Source: Candidatus Epulonipiscium sp. (lineage in GTDB: Bacteria > Bacillota > Clostridia > Lachnospirales > Anaerotignaceae). Taken from it: a stretch of DNA of 43,043 nucleotides. Shown here one piece after another: positions 7,643 through 14,364 of this stretch. The notes under the pieces are model-generated. The model was not told the DNA's origin. It saw only the letters and a program-made list of their open reading frames with translations, and searched no databases. The stretch spans positions 1 through 43,043 of the forward strand of contig JAAYQI010000033.1 of NCBI GenBank assembly GCA_012519385.1, read 5' to 3'. The translations under genes and the position numbers were made by a program. Position 1 is the stretch's first letter. The number at the start of each line of letters is the position of its first letter.

Positions 7643-8587
7643 TTATCTGCAGCAGCCTCTATTTCTGCATCCGCAGTTTCCTGCACTATCTGTTTCGCCT
7701 TCTACACAGTCTTCCTTAATGCAGCTTCCTGGAACACAGCAAGACTGAGGTGTAGCAGTTGGAGCAAAGATTTCCATAGGGAATTCTAAGCTATCAAAGA
7801 ACTCACAAGCATCTGCACTACTGCTTACAGATGGGCAAGCGCAAGATTCAGGAACACAATTTCCATGAGAAACAACAACCATATTCACTGTGCGGAATAA
7901 TTTTACAATGGTGAATAAGCCGATTGTTACATTGACTGCAATAGGAGCGCCGAATGCGGAATCAACATCATCGCATCCACAGCCGCTACCGCCGCATCCG
8001 CAGCCACAACCACAGCCGCATCCGCCACAATTATTGCTAGCAAACTTTAACTCAGCCTGCAAAGCAACAGCTTTACCTTCTGCACTTACAAACGGACCAC
8101 CTACAGCATTTGCACAGGAGCCATAAAGATCGGAGGCTACTGTAATTTCAGATTCATCGGAGCCAAATAAAGTTACTTTCAAGGTATAATTGGTTACAGC
8201 TCCAATACATCCGATGCAAGTTCCGTCTGCTCTTCTAAATTCCAAATCATAAAAAATAACATACTTTAATTCAACATCCCAGCATCCAGGTTTAAACGGA
8301 TTTTTTCTTTTGGATAAAATCTCAATTCTTTCCAACTCCAAGTTTTTAATTGAAACATTAGCCGCATTGCAAGGAGGAACAATAATATCTCCCTCACAAA
8401 GCATTTCGTTACAAGTAGGAACGTTTCGTGCTGCTCTGGCAGGACCTAAGATTGCCGGAGTAAGGCATTTTTGAATTTTGCACTGATCAAAGATTTTTTG
8501 GGCAATAATACATTCCTCTCGCTGTTGTTGACCAGATCTACATTCAGCTTTGATTGTTACATTGTTGTCTAATTCGAATGCTCCCAT
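7643..8587 (-). CDS. Cysteine-rich protein, probable spore surface (coat/exosporium) protein
   Basis: Protein of 314 residues with 31 cysteines (about 10%) and no signal peptide or membrane segment. Residues 187-205 form an alternating Cys-Gly tract with 8 cysteines in 19 residues, and the tail (283-313) has two Cys-Cys pairs and CGC. The N-terminal half looks like a folded domain: CIIAQKIFDQCKIQKCLTPAILGPA (26-50), KNPFKPGCWDVELKYVIFYDLEFRRADG (95-122), and TLKVTLFGSDESEITVASDLYG (135-156). The ATG at 8587 has an AAAGGAGG site. A sigma-K-like promoter lies 37-63 bp upstream. Cysteine-rich, cross-linkable proteins made under SigK are typical of clostridial coat or exosporium, so that is the inferred role. 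I do not recognise a named family; a metal-binding protein is the alternative. Confidence 0.6.
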   Translation of the reverse strand: MGAFELDNNVTIKAECRSGQQQREECIIAQKIFDQCKIQKCLTPAILGPARAARNVPTCNEMLCEGDIIVPPCNAANVSIKNLELERIEILSKRKNPFKPGCWDVELKYVIFYDLEFRRADGTCIGCIGAVTNYTLKVTLFGSDESEITVASDLYGSCANAVGGPFVSAEGKAVALQAELKFASNNCGGCGCGCGCGCGGSGCGCDDVDSAFGAPIAVNVTIGLFTIVKLFRTVNMVVVSHGNCVPESCACPSVSSSADACEFFDSLEFPMEIFAPTATPQSCCVPGSCIKEDCVEGETDSAGNCGCRNRGCCR

Positions 8588-8623
8588 TTTAAAGCCTCCT
8601 TTATTAATTAAATTGTTCTTTTA

Positions 8624-8650
8624 TATCATATGTTGTTCTTAAAAATGGGT
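8624..8650 (-). promoter_or_regulatory. Sigma-K-like promoter of the cysteine-rich protein
   Basis: Minus strand AC (complement of 8649-8650), 16 bp, then CATATGATA (complement of 8624-8632), matching the AC-N16-CATANNNTA pattern of mother-cell sigma-K. The only overlap with a sigma-A promoter is a loose TATAAA-like stretch, without a good -35. Confidence 0.5.
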
Positions 8651-8727
8651 GATTGCTTGAATCCTATTTTTTTTACCCAATATTTTTCGCCAATGGGGGA
8701 AGATATTGGCATGGAGGTGAAAGATAT

Positions 8728-8938
8728 GATATACTAGAGCCAATTCAATTCATAAAAGCGTAGTTCCTCAAAACCCCTTGGGTTTTTCGGTCATTTGCTT
8801 CGCAAATATGGCGTTCAAGCACAACCTCTTAAAACATGAGTTTTCTCGCTGTGCTTTATCGCCATGCTTTCTCCGCTTTTATGGATATACTAGAGCCAAT
8901 TCAATTCATAAAAGCGTAGTTCCTCAAAACCCCTTGGG
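8728..8938 (+). repeat. Structured repeat element with a 55-bp direct duplication
   Basis: A perfect 55-bp repeat occurs at 8728-8782 and 8884-8938 (156-bp period). Between and within the copies lies a nested inverted-repeat structure: CATAAAAGCG (8751-8760) pairs with CGCTTTTATG (8874-8883), ATGGCG (8808-8813) with CGCCAT (8860-8865), AAGCACA (8817-8823) with TGTGCTT (8850-8856), and AAAAC with GTTTT (8831-8844), plus a small ATTTGC / GCAAAT hairpin (8793-8807). This is the architecture of a small non-autonomous element or REP-like repeat. It contains no gene of its own and lies just upstream of the RNA methyltransferase. Confidence 0.6.
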
Positions 8939-8975
8939 GGATTCGCTATTTACTATATATCTAGGAGGAGTTTTT

Positions 8976-9758
8976 TTGATTGAAAGTTTACAAAACAAAA
9001 CGGCAAAAAAAATACAAGGCTTAAAAAACAGAAAAAATCGGGAGAAAGAAGGCCTTTTTATTGCAGAAGGACTGCGGTTTGTTTCTTCTATCCCAGAAGA
9101 TTGGGAAGTAGAATACTTCGTTGTTTCCCAAAGCTATGCAGAATCTTCTGATTGCTCCATACTGCAAAAACGTGCTGAAACTTTGATTTTTTCCAATCAA
9201 GTTTTTCAAGCTGTTTCTGAAACCACAAATTCCCAAGGAATTTTGGCTCTTTGCCGGCAAAAAAACTTCCATATTCATGAAATTCTAGAAAAAGAGAGCC
9301 GTGGTTTTTATATCATAGCAGAAGAACTTAACGACCCCGGTAATTTAGGCACACTGATACGAACTGCCGATGCTTGTGGTGTAAATGGCATCTTTTTATC
9401 AAAAGGCAGTGTAGATTTATATAATCCTAAGGTATTGCGTTCTACCATGGGTTCTATTTTTCATGTACCTGTGGTGCAGGAGGTAGAGATATCTCAACTA
9501 ATACAACAAATGCATACCCAAAAAATTACAGTGCTTGCTGCACACCTGCAAGGCAAGCAGTATCTGTATGATTTTGATTTTACTGTGCCTTGTGCAGTCC
9601 TTGTAGGCAATGAAGCCAGAGGGCTTTCTGACGATGCAGTAGCTTTATGCGATGATTTAGTAAAAATACCCATGGTGGGCAAAGCAGAATCCTTAAATGT
9701 ATCTATGGCGGCAGGTTTATTGATGTATGAAGCCGTGCGACAGCGGAAAACCTACTAA
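8976..9758 (+). CDS. TrmH/SpoU-family RNA 2'-O-methyltransferase
   Basis: SAM-dependent methyltransferase of the SPOUT class, modifying ribose 2'-OH in rRNA or tRNA. The 260-residue protein has an N-terminal substrate-binding domain (KIQGLKNRKNREKEGLFIAEG) and the three SPOUT motifs: ELNDPGNLGTLIRTADACGVNGIFL, LVGNEARGLSDDAV, and IPMVGKAESLNVSMAAGLLMYEA. The start is TTG at 8976, 7 nt after AGGAGGAG. The frame stays open upstream to 8778 through the repeat element, but that extension is repeat-encoded and lacks a ribosome site. The gene converges on dinB with 3 bp between the stop codons. The exact target (23S G2251-like or other) cannot be told from the sequence. Confidence 0.9.
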   Translation: MIESLQNKTAKKIQGLKNRKNREKEGLFIAEGLRFVSSIPEDWEVEYFVVSQSYAESSDCSILQKRAETLIFSNQVFQAVSETTNSQGILALCRQKNFHIHEILEKESRGFYIIAEELNDPGNLGTLIRTADACGVNGIFLSKGSVDLYNPKVLRSTMGSIFHVPVVQEVEISQLIQQMHTQKITVLAAHLQGKQYLYDFDFTVPCAVLVGNEARGLSDDAVALCDDLVKIPMVGKAESLNVSMAAGLLMYEAVRQRKTY

Positions 9759-9761
9759 AAC

Positions 9762-11006
9762 TTATCGAAAAGAATTGGGATTGATTTGAAGATGTCCGCC
9801 AGAACAATTCTTCAAATTAGGAAGCAGTAAAGAAGAACGGCACACCGCCTGCTTTCCATATTTTAGGCGAATGGCATCCATTGCTTTATCCGCTTTTTTC
9901 TCTTTGCTCCAATCTTGTGCAAAAAGAGAAAGCTGAACACCTTCTTCTGGGCATAGCCGCCCTGCCCGAACTCCCAATAAACGGATAGGCTCCCCCTTCC
10001 ATGCTTGCAAAAATAGCTTACAGGCATATTTGTAAATGGCATTGGTACAATTTACGACATCCGATATTCTGCATTGGTGAGAATATACTTGAAAATCAGA
10101 GGATTTGATGGTTATAGTAATTTCTTCTGCACAAAGGCCATGCTTACGAAGGCGTGATGCTACTGTATCAGAAAGTGCCAACAAAACCCCAAATGCCCCT
10201 TGGGCATCGGTTACATCTTTAGGAAGGGTGGTGCTGTTACCGATGCTTTTGGGAGTATTTATGGCATCCGCAGGAGAAACCATGGAGGACTCTATTCCGT
10301 TTGCATAAGCATAGAGCAAAGCTCCAAAGCTCTTAAACTCCTTCTCCAAAAGAGCACTGCTTGTGTGAGCCAAATCCCCTATGGTTTGTATATTCATCCG
10401 CTTAAGCCGCTGTGCCGTTCGCCTGCCTACCATAAAAAGCTGTTCTACGGGCTGTGGCCAAAGCTTGTCTTTGATTTCATGCGGATACATGGTATGAATT
10501 TTATCGGGCTTTTCCAGTTCCCCAGCCATTTTTGCCAAAAGTTTATTGGTGCTGATACCGATATTTACAGTAAATTTCAGTTCTGTTTTAATATGATTTC
10601 GAATCCGCTGGGCAGCATCTAATGGGGCACCAAAAATCTCCTCCATTCCCGTATACTCCAAAAAACATTCATCAATGCTAAATACCTCTATCCTATCGGA
10701 ATAATTGGATAACAAAGAAAATAACTGCTGGGAGTAGCGATGGTATAACTCAAAATCAGGAGATACACAGATAAGATGAGGACATTTTTGCTGTGCCGAA
10801 AAGACAGGCTCTCCCGTAACGATTCCAAACTTTTTTGCAGGAGTACTCTTTGCCAAAACAATGCCACGGCGGCTTTGAGAACTGCCTGCAATAACCGAAG
10901 GAACCGTACGCAGGTCAAGAGCATCTGGGTTTTCTTTAAGACGCTTCACAGCTTCCCAGCTTAAAAATGCATTATTTACATCAATATGAAATAAAGTACG
11001 TTCCAT
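9762..11006 (-). CDS. dinB: DNA polymerase IV (Y family)
   Basis: Error-prone translesion polymerase of the SOS response. The 414-residue protein shows the catalytic acidic residues D9 (FHIDVNNAF) and D112-E113 (FSIDECFLEY), the palm/fingers block RRGIVLAKSTPAKKFG, and the helix-hairpin-helix thumb region VEQLFMVGRRTAQRLKRMNIQTIGDLA. It is slightly longer than E. coli DinB (351), as usual for this clostridial branch. No clear QLxLF-type clamp peptide is at the very C-terminus, but VQLSLFAQ in the C-terminal third resembles the beta-clamp binding motif. Start ATG 11006 follows GGAGAAGGTGGAAAT. Its promoter (11039-11067) contains a perfect SOS box in the spacer. Confidence 0.93.
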   Translation of the reverse strand: MERTLFHIDVNNAFLSWEAVKRLKENPDALDLRTVPSVIAGSSQSRRGIVLAKSTPAKKFGIVTGEPVFSAQQKCPHLICVSPDFELYHRYSQQLFSLLSNYSDRIEVFSIDECFLEYTGMEEIFGAPLDAAQRIRNHIKTELKFTVNIGISTNKLLAKMAGELEKPDKIHTMYPHEIKDKLWPQPVEQLFMVGRRTAQRLKRMNIQTIGDLAHTSSALLEKEFKSFGALLYAYANGIESSMVSPADAINTPKSIGNSTTLPKDVTDAQGAFGVLLALSDTVASRLRKHGLCAEEITITIKSSDFQVYSHQCRISDVVNCTNAIYKYACKLFLQAWKGEPIRLLGVRAGRLCPEEGVQLSLFAQDWSKEKKADKAMDAIRLKYGKQAVCRSSLLLPNLKNCSGGHLQINPNSFR

Positions 11007-11038
11007 ATTTCCACCTTCTCCTTCACAATGATATATGC

Positions 11039-11067
11039 ATTATATCACGAACTCACGTTCGTTTCAA
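11039..11067 (-). promoter_or_regulatory. dinB promoter with LexA (SOS) box in its spacer
   Basis: Minus strand TTGAAA, 17 bp, TATAAT. The palindrome CGAAC-TCAC-GTTCG at 11048-11061 fills the spacer and matches the Gram-positive/clostridial LexA site (CGAAC-N4-GTTCG), so bound LexA would block RNA polymerase. A second box is at lexA itself (33682-33695). Confidence 0.88.
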
Positions 11068-11119
11068 TATGGAGATTTATGATAATACCGTTATATTTTT
11101 TTAGAATCGAGGTAAAAAT

Positions 11120-11935
11120 ATGAAAAAGTATGTTCGTTTTTTCATTCAACTACTTTCCCTTGGTGCCGCCTTTTTATACTGGCAGGATAATTCCATTGTT
11201 ACTACCCGTATGCAGGCTTCCTTCCCCAATTTGCCTCGAAACTTCCACGGGTATCGCATATTACAAATATCAGACTTACAAAATAAGTCCTTTGGGTATC
11301 AGCAAAAACGCCTATTGAAAAAAATCAAAAAAATAGATGCTGATTTGATTTGTATCACAGGAGATTTATTAGATGCCAACCGCACAAATGTGGAGGATGC
11401 TATGAGCTTAATCCAAGGAATTGTTCCTTTGGCACCTGTATATTATGTTTCGGGGAATCATGAATTTCGCTCGGGAATGTATGAAGAACTGCTACTACAA
11501 TTACAAATGGCAGGGGTACACATATTAGAAAACGACACTGCAAAGCTAGAGCTTCAAGGTGACACCATTCGCCTTATGGGTCTTGCGGATATTAGAGCAA
11601 ACAAAAATTATAGTTTTGTATTACAAAAACTGAAAAAAAAATGCGGCAACCATTTTACCATATTGCTTTCTCATAGACCTGAACTTTTTTCTCTGTATGT
11701 AAAGCAAAACATAGACTTAATATTTACAGGCCATGCCCATGGTGGGCAAATTCGCTTGCCTTTTATTGGTGGATTATTTGCACCCAACCAAGGATTTCTA
11801 CCAAAATATACCTCGGGTATCCATTCGGAGGGACGTACAAATATGGTTGTCAGCAGAGGCTTAGGTAACAGCCGCTTTCCCTTTCGCATCGGCAATCGCC
11901 CCGAACTTGTAGAAGTGGTGTTAAATCGAGAATGA
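11120..11935 (+). CDS. Membrane-anchored metallophosphoesterase (YkuE/YaeI-like)
   Basis: Calcineurin-like phosphoesterase of 271 residues with an N-terminal membrane anchor (about residues 5-20) and an extracytoplasmic or membrane-facing catalytic domain. Metal-site motifs are ISDLQN (D52), GDLLD (D82), GNHE (N113-H114), LSHRPE (H185) and GHAHGGQ (H205, H207). The first motif normally reads DLH; here the histidine is glutamine (Q54), which may alter metal binding. YkuE-type enzymes have been linked to the cell wall and YaeI to lipid phosphodiester bonds, but the substrate here is unknown. The start is ATG with GAGGT 8 nt upstream. It diverges from dinB, so it may share the control region holding the SOS box. 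Confidence 0.82.
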   Translation: MKKYVRFFIQLLSLGAAFLYWQDNSIVTTRMQASFPNLPRNFHGYRILQISDLQNKSFGYQQKRLLKKIKKIDADLICITGDLLDANRTNVEDAMSLIQGIVPLAPVYYVSGNHEFRSGMYEELLLQLQMAGVHILENDTAKLELQGDTIRLMGLADIRANKNYSFVLQKLKKKCGNHFTILLSHRPELFSLYVKQNIDLIFTGHAHGGQIRLPFIGGLFAPNQGFLPKYTSGIHSEGRTNMVVSRGLGNSRFPFRIGNRPELVEVVLNRE

Positions 11936-11938
11936 TGG

Positions 11939-11968
11939 TTGTATATCTGAAAGAAATTATGGTATAAT
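11939..11968 (+). promoter_or_regulatory. Sigma-A promoter of the cyclophilin gene
   Basis: TTGTAT at 11939-11944, 18 bp, then TGG-TATAAT (-10 at 11963-11968, extended). The predicted transcription start near 11975 lies after the upstream in-frame ATG at 11968, which supports the TTG start at 12010. Confidence 0.65.
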
Positions 11969-12009
11969 TGCTAAAATACTATTTACACAATTTGGAAAGG
12001 ATGAGAATC

Positions 12010-12534
12010 TTGGCAAAAAATCCTATTGTAACATTTACATTAAAAAGCAATGAAGAAATCAAAGCAGAGTTATACCCTGAAATTGCACCTAATACAGTAA
12101 ATAATTTCATTGATTTGGTACAAAAAGGTTTTTATGATGGGTTGATTTTTCATAGAGTAATTCGCGGCTTTATGATACAAGGCGGCTGCCCTAACGGAAC
12201 AGGCATGGGAGGCCCAGGCTATACCATTCCAGGCGAATTTGCATATAATGGTTTTAAAAATAATTTGAAGCATGAAGCAGGAGTATTATCTATGGCTAGA
12301 GCAATGCACCCTGACTCTGCAGGTTCCCAATTCTTTATTATGCATGAAGATTCTCCTCATTTAGACGGACAATACGCTGCTTTTGGTAAAGTAATCGAAG
12401 GGATGGACGTGGTAAATCGTATTGCTAATACAAAAACAGACCGTTCTGACCGCCCTTTGGAAGAACAAGTCATGGCAAAAGTAACAGTGGAGCTTTTTGG
12501 CGAAAGTTATCCTGAACCTGTGAAGGTAGGCTAA
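12010..12534 (+). CDS. Peptidyl-prolyl cis-trans isomerase, cyclophilin type
   Basis: Cytoplasmic cyclophilin that catalyses proline isomerisation during folding. It has 174 residues from TTG at 12010 and no signal peptide. Typical motifs are LYPEIAPNTVNNFIDLVQKGFYDGLIFHRVIRGFMIQGG (active-site R and F in FHRVIRGFMIQGG), SAGSQFFIMHEDSPHLDGQYAAFGKVIEGMDVV, and a short C-terminal strand. The upstream ATGs at 11968 and 12001 are rejected: the first overlaps the -10 element and the second directly abuts GGAAAGG, whereas TTG has AAGGATGAG at good spacing. A perfect terminator follows at 12555-12578. Confidence 0.93.
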   Translation: MAKNPIVTFTLKSNEEIKAELYPEIAPNTVNNFIDLVQKGFYDGLIFHRVIRGFMIQGGCPNGTGMGGPGYTIPGEFAYNGFKNNLKHEAGVLSMARAMHPDSAGSQFFIMHEDSPHLDGQYAAFGKVIEGMDVVNRIANTKTDRSDRPLEEQVMAKVTVELFGESYPEPVKVG

Positions 12535-12554
12535 TATCATAGCAAATAAAATAT

Positions 12555-12578
12555 GGGCAGAGAATCTCTGCCCTTTTT
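12555..12578 (+). terminator. Terminator of the cyclophilin gene
   Basis: GGGCAGAGA / TCTCTGCCC with essentially no loop mismatch, followed by TTTTT. It separates the cyclophilin from aroQ. Confidence 0.9.
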
Positions 12579-12610
12579 ACTACAAAAAGATACGAAAGGA
12601 GAGCTATAAC

Positions 12611-13066
12611 TTGAAATTAATGGTAATCAACGGACCTAATCTAAACATGGTAGGTGTGAGAGAAAAAGGAATTTATGGTGCTAAAAGTTTTCAGGAGATT
12701 TGTAGCTTTATCCAAAAAGAAGCCGAAAAAAGAGGACATAGTATTACTCTTTTGCAAAGCAACAGCGAAGGCAGTATCATTGACTTTTTGCAAAAGGCTT
12801 ATTTTGAGCAGTATGACGGGGTCATTATCAATCCAGGGGCATACACTCATTATAGCATTGCCATCCATGATGCCATAAAAGCCAATGCCAAAATCCCTAC
12901 TGTGGAAGTGCATCTTTCCAATATTCATGCTAGGGAGGAGTTTCGCCACGTTTCCAAAACTGCACCCGCCTGCATTGGGCAACTCTGCGGATTTGGAGAA
13001 TATGGTTACATCATGGCGATGGATGCGCTTGAATTTATGTATGGAAAAAAAGAAGCAAATCAATAA
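12611..13066 (+). CDS. aroQ: Type II 3-dehydroquinate dehydratase
   Basis: Third step of the shikimate pathway: dehydrates 3-dehydroquinate to 3-dehydroshikimate by trans elimination. The 151-residue protein has the standard type II length and forms dodecamers in known members. Motifs are INGPNLNMVGVREKGIYG (Arg and catalytic Tyr of the lid region), NPGAYTHYSIAIHDAI (catalytic His in THYS) and EVHLSNIHAREEFRH. The start is TTG at 12611, with AAAGGAGAG about 9 nt upstream; an in-frame ATG three codons later is possible but worse placed. No clear terminator was found before the tRNA gene. Confidence 0.95.
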   Translation: MKLMVINGPNLNMVGVREKGIYGAKSFQEICSFIQKEAEKRGHSITLLQSNSEGSIIDFLQKAYFEQYDGVIINPGAYTHYSIAIHDAIKANAKIPTVEVHLSNIHAREEFRHVSKTAPACIGQLCGFGEYGYIMAMDALEFMYGKKEANQ

Positions 13067-13099
13067 AGAAACATTTTTTTCAAGAAAATAAAAAAAACC

Positions 13100-13128
13100 T
13101 TGATTTTTTATACAACCTATGATACACT
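13100..13128 (+). promoter_or_regulatory. Probable tRNA-Leu promoter
   Basis: TTGATT at 13100-13105, 17 bp, TACACT at 13123-13128, about 28 bp upstream of the mature tRNA 5' end. The -10 is weak, but no better pair lies between aroQ and the tRNA. Confidence 0.45.
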
Positions 13129-13156
13129 ATTTAAGCAAGTGACGTTGTATCAGTAT

Positions 13157-13240
13157 GCGGACATGGCGGAACTGGCAGACGCGCCAGACTCAAAATCTGG
13201 TTATGGTGACATAGTGTGGGTTCGATTCCCACTGTCCGCA
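13157..13240 (+). tRNA. tRNA-Leu (anticodon CAA)
   Basis: The 84-nt gene folds as a class II tRNA: acceptor GCGGACA / TGTCCGC with discriminator A, anticodon stem CCAGA / TCTGG around loop CTCAAAA (anticodon CAA at 13191-13193, reads UUG), a long variable arm (TATGGTGACATA region), and T arm GTGGG-TTCGATT-CCCAC. CCA is not encoded. A terminator follows 4 nt later. Confidence 0.97.
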
Positions 13241-13244
13241 GTTT

Positions 13245-13281
13245 AAAAGCCTTCAAAACATTCGTTTTGAAGGCTTTTTTT
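13245..13281. terminator. Bidirectional terminator between tRNA-Leu and the exosortase cluster
   Basis: AAAAGCCTTCAAAAC / GTTTTGAAGGCTTTT with a 4-nt loop; T-run on the plus strand (tRNA) and TTTT on the minus strand for the last gene of the cluster ending at 13296. Confidence 0.92.
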
Positions 13282-13295
13282 GATGTCATCCCCCA

Positions 13296-14363
13296 TTAGG
13301 TATTCTCTTTCTTTTCAGCAAAAACCCATTCTCTTTGCATTTGAAAGCTAATGAAAAATAACATAATATCTACACAGATTTTTATAAAAATTTCCCTTCC
13401 GCCTATCATCCCATAAATCCCCTGTACCAGTGTCGCACTGCTTAACATCTGAATCCCGCATATTATATAATACTTCACCAGTTCAGGTGTTATCTTTTCC
13501 TTGCTATGAAAAACCTGTTTTTTATTTGCGGCAAAATTATAAATAGAAGAAATCCCTCGGGCAACTATTGTACTTATCATAATATAGGAGGCATATTTCC
13601 CCTTTAAAAACATAATGAAAACCTGAAATATCCCAATATCCAGTAAAAACGATGCCGCAGAAGTAAGCACAAATTGAAAAAACAAGGCATAAATCTTCAG
13701 CGAATCCCTGAGTGGATGAAAATGGGTGGTATGCCCACCCTTCTCATACACCGTCTGTATGGGCACCTCTATCAAAGGAATTTTCTTTTTTTTGATAAAC
13801 AAAAGCATATTGGTCTCATATTCAAAGCCTTCCCCCGAAACAGCGATAAATTCCTCCAATAAAGAATAGGGAATTGCCCGTAATCCCGTTTGGGTATCCT
13901 TTAGCCAGATACCGCATAGTAAGCCAAATACTCCATTGGTAATGATATTTCCAAATCTGCTTTTCCAAGGAATTTCCTTGCCATAAAAATTTCGGGACCC
14001 CAAAATCAGAGCATTCTCATGCTGGACTAACGCTTGTGCACAGCTTTCCACATCCTTCGGCAGATGCTGTCCATCAGAATCCACTGTAACCACACCCTTA
14101 CAATCAGGCAAAGCAGAAACCACATAAGAAAAGGCTGTTTTTAACGCTTCCCCTTTTCCCTTATTTTTGTCATGCACCAATATAGTACAGCCATATTCCT
14201 CCTTTGCCTCTTGATAATAGCGGTCATATTGTGATGAACTGCCATCATTGACAATAATCATATGCAAAAATCCTCTTTCCCTCAGTTCTTTCAATAATGC
14301 CAACAGTTTATGAGAAGGGTTCAAAGATGGTATTACGATACTCACTTTGTCACCAATATCCAT
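13296..14363 (-). CDS. GT2 glycosyltransferase fused to a GtrA-like membrane domain
   Basis: Protein of 355 residues. Residues 5-215 form a family 2 glycosyltransferase resembling dolichyl/polyprenyl-phosphate sugar synthases: VSIVIPSLNPSHKL, IIVNDGSS (D40), TVDSDGQH (D95-x-D97), and KDTQTGLRAIP. Residues about 225-350 contain four hydrophobic segments typical of GtrA, ending in a basic tail. Such fusions usually make polyprenyl-phosphate-linked hexose and help it cross the membrane. It is the last gene of the exosortase cluster: the upstream stop is 1 nt before this ATG, and the GGGAGG site lies inside the previous gene, so translation is coupled. The likely role is to supply a lipid-linked sugar for the membrane enzymes of the locus (inference). 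Confidence 0.85.
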   Translation of the reverse strand: MDIGDKVSIVIPSLNPSHKLLALLKELRERGFLHMIIVNDGSSSQYDRYYQEAKEEYGCTILVHDKNKGKGEALKTAFSYVVSALPDCKGVVTVDSDGQHLPKDVESCAQALVQHENALILGSRNFYGKEIPWKSRFGNIITNGVFGLLCGIWLKDTQTGLRAIPYSLLEEFIAVSGEGFEYETNMLLFIKKKKIPLIEVPIQTVYEKGGHTTHFHPLRDSLKIYALFFQFVLTSAASFLLDIGIFQVFIMFLKGKYASYIMISTIVARGISSIYNFAANKKQVFHSKEKITPELVKYYIICGIQMLSSATLVQGIYGMIGGREIFIKICVDIMLFFISFQMQREWVFAEKKENT

Positions 14364-14364
14364 A

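Noticed and set aside
7586-7789. Possible small plus-strand gene after the LUD gene
   Set aside because: It mostly mirrors the end of the cysteine-rich gene in another frame, and has no ribosome site.
8778-8975. N-terminal extension of the RNA methyltransferase
   Set aside because: Encoded by the repeat element, no ribosome site; the TTG at 8976 has AGGAGGAG and matches the family N-terminus.
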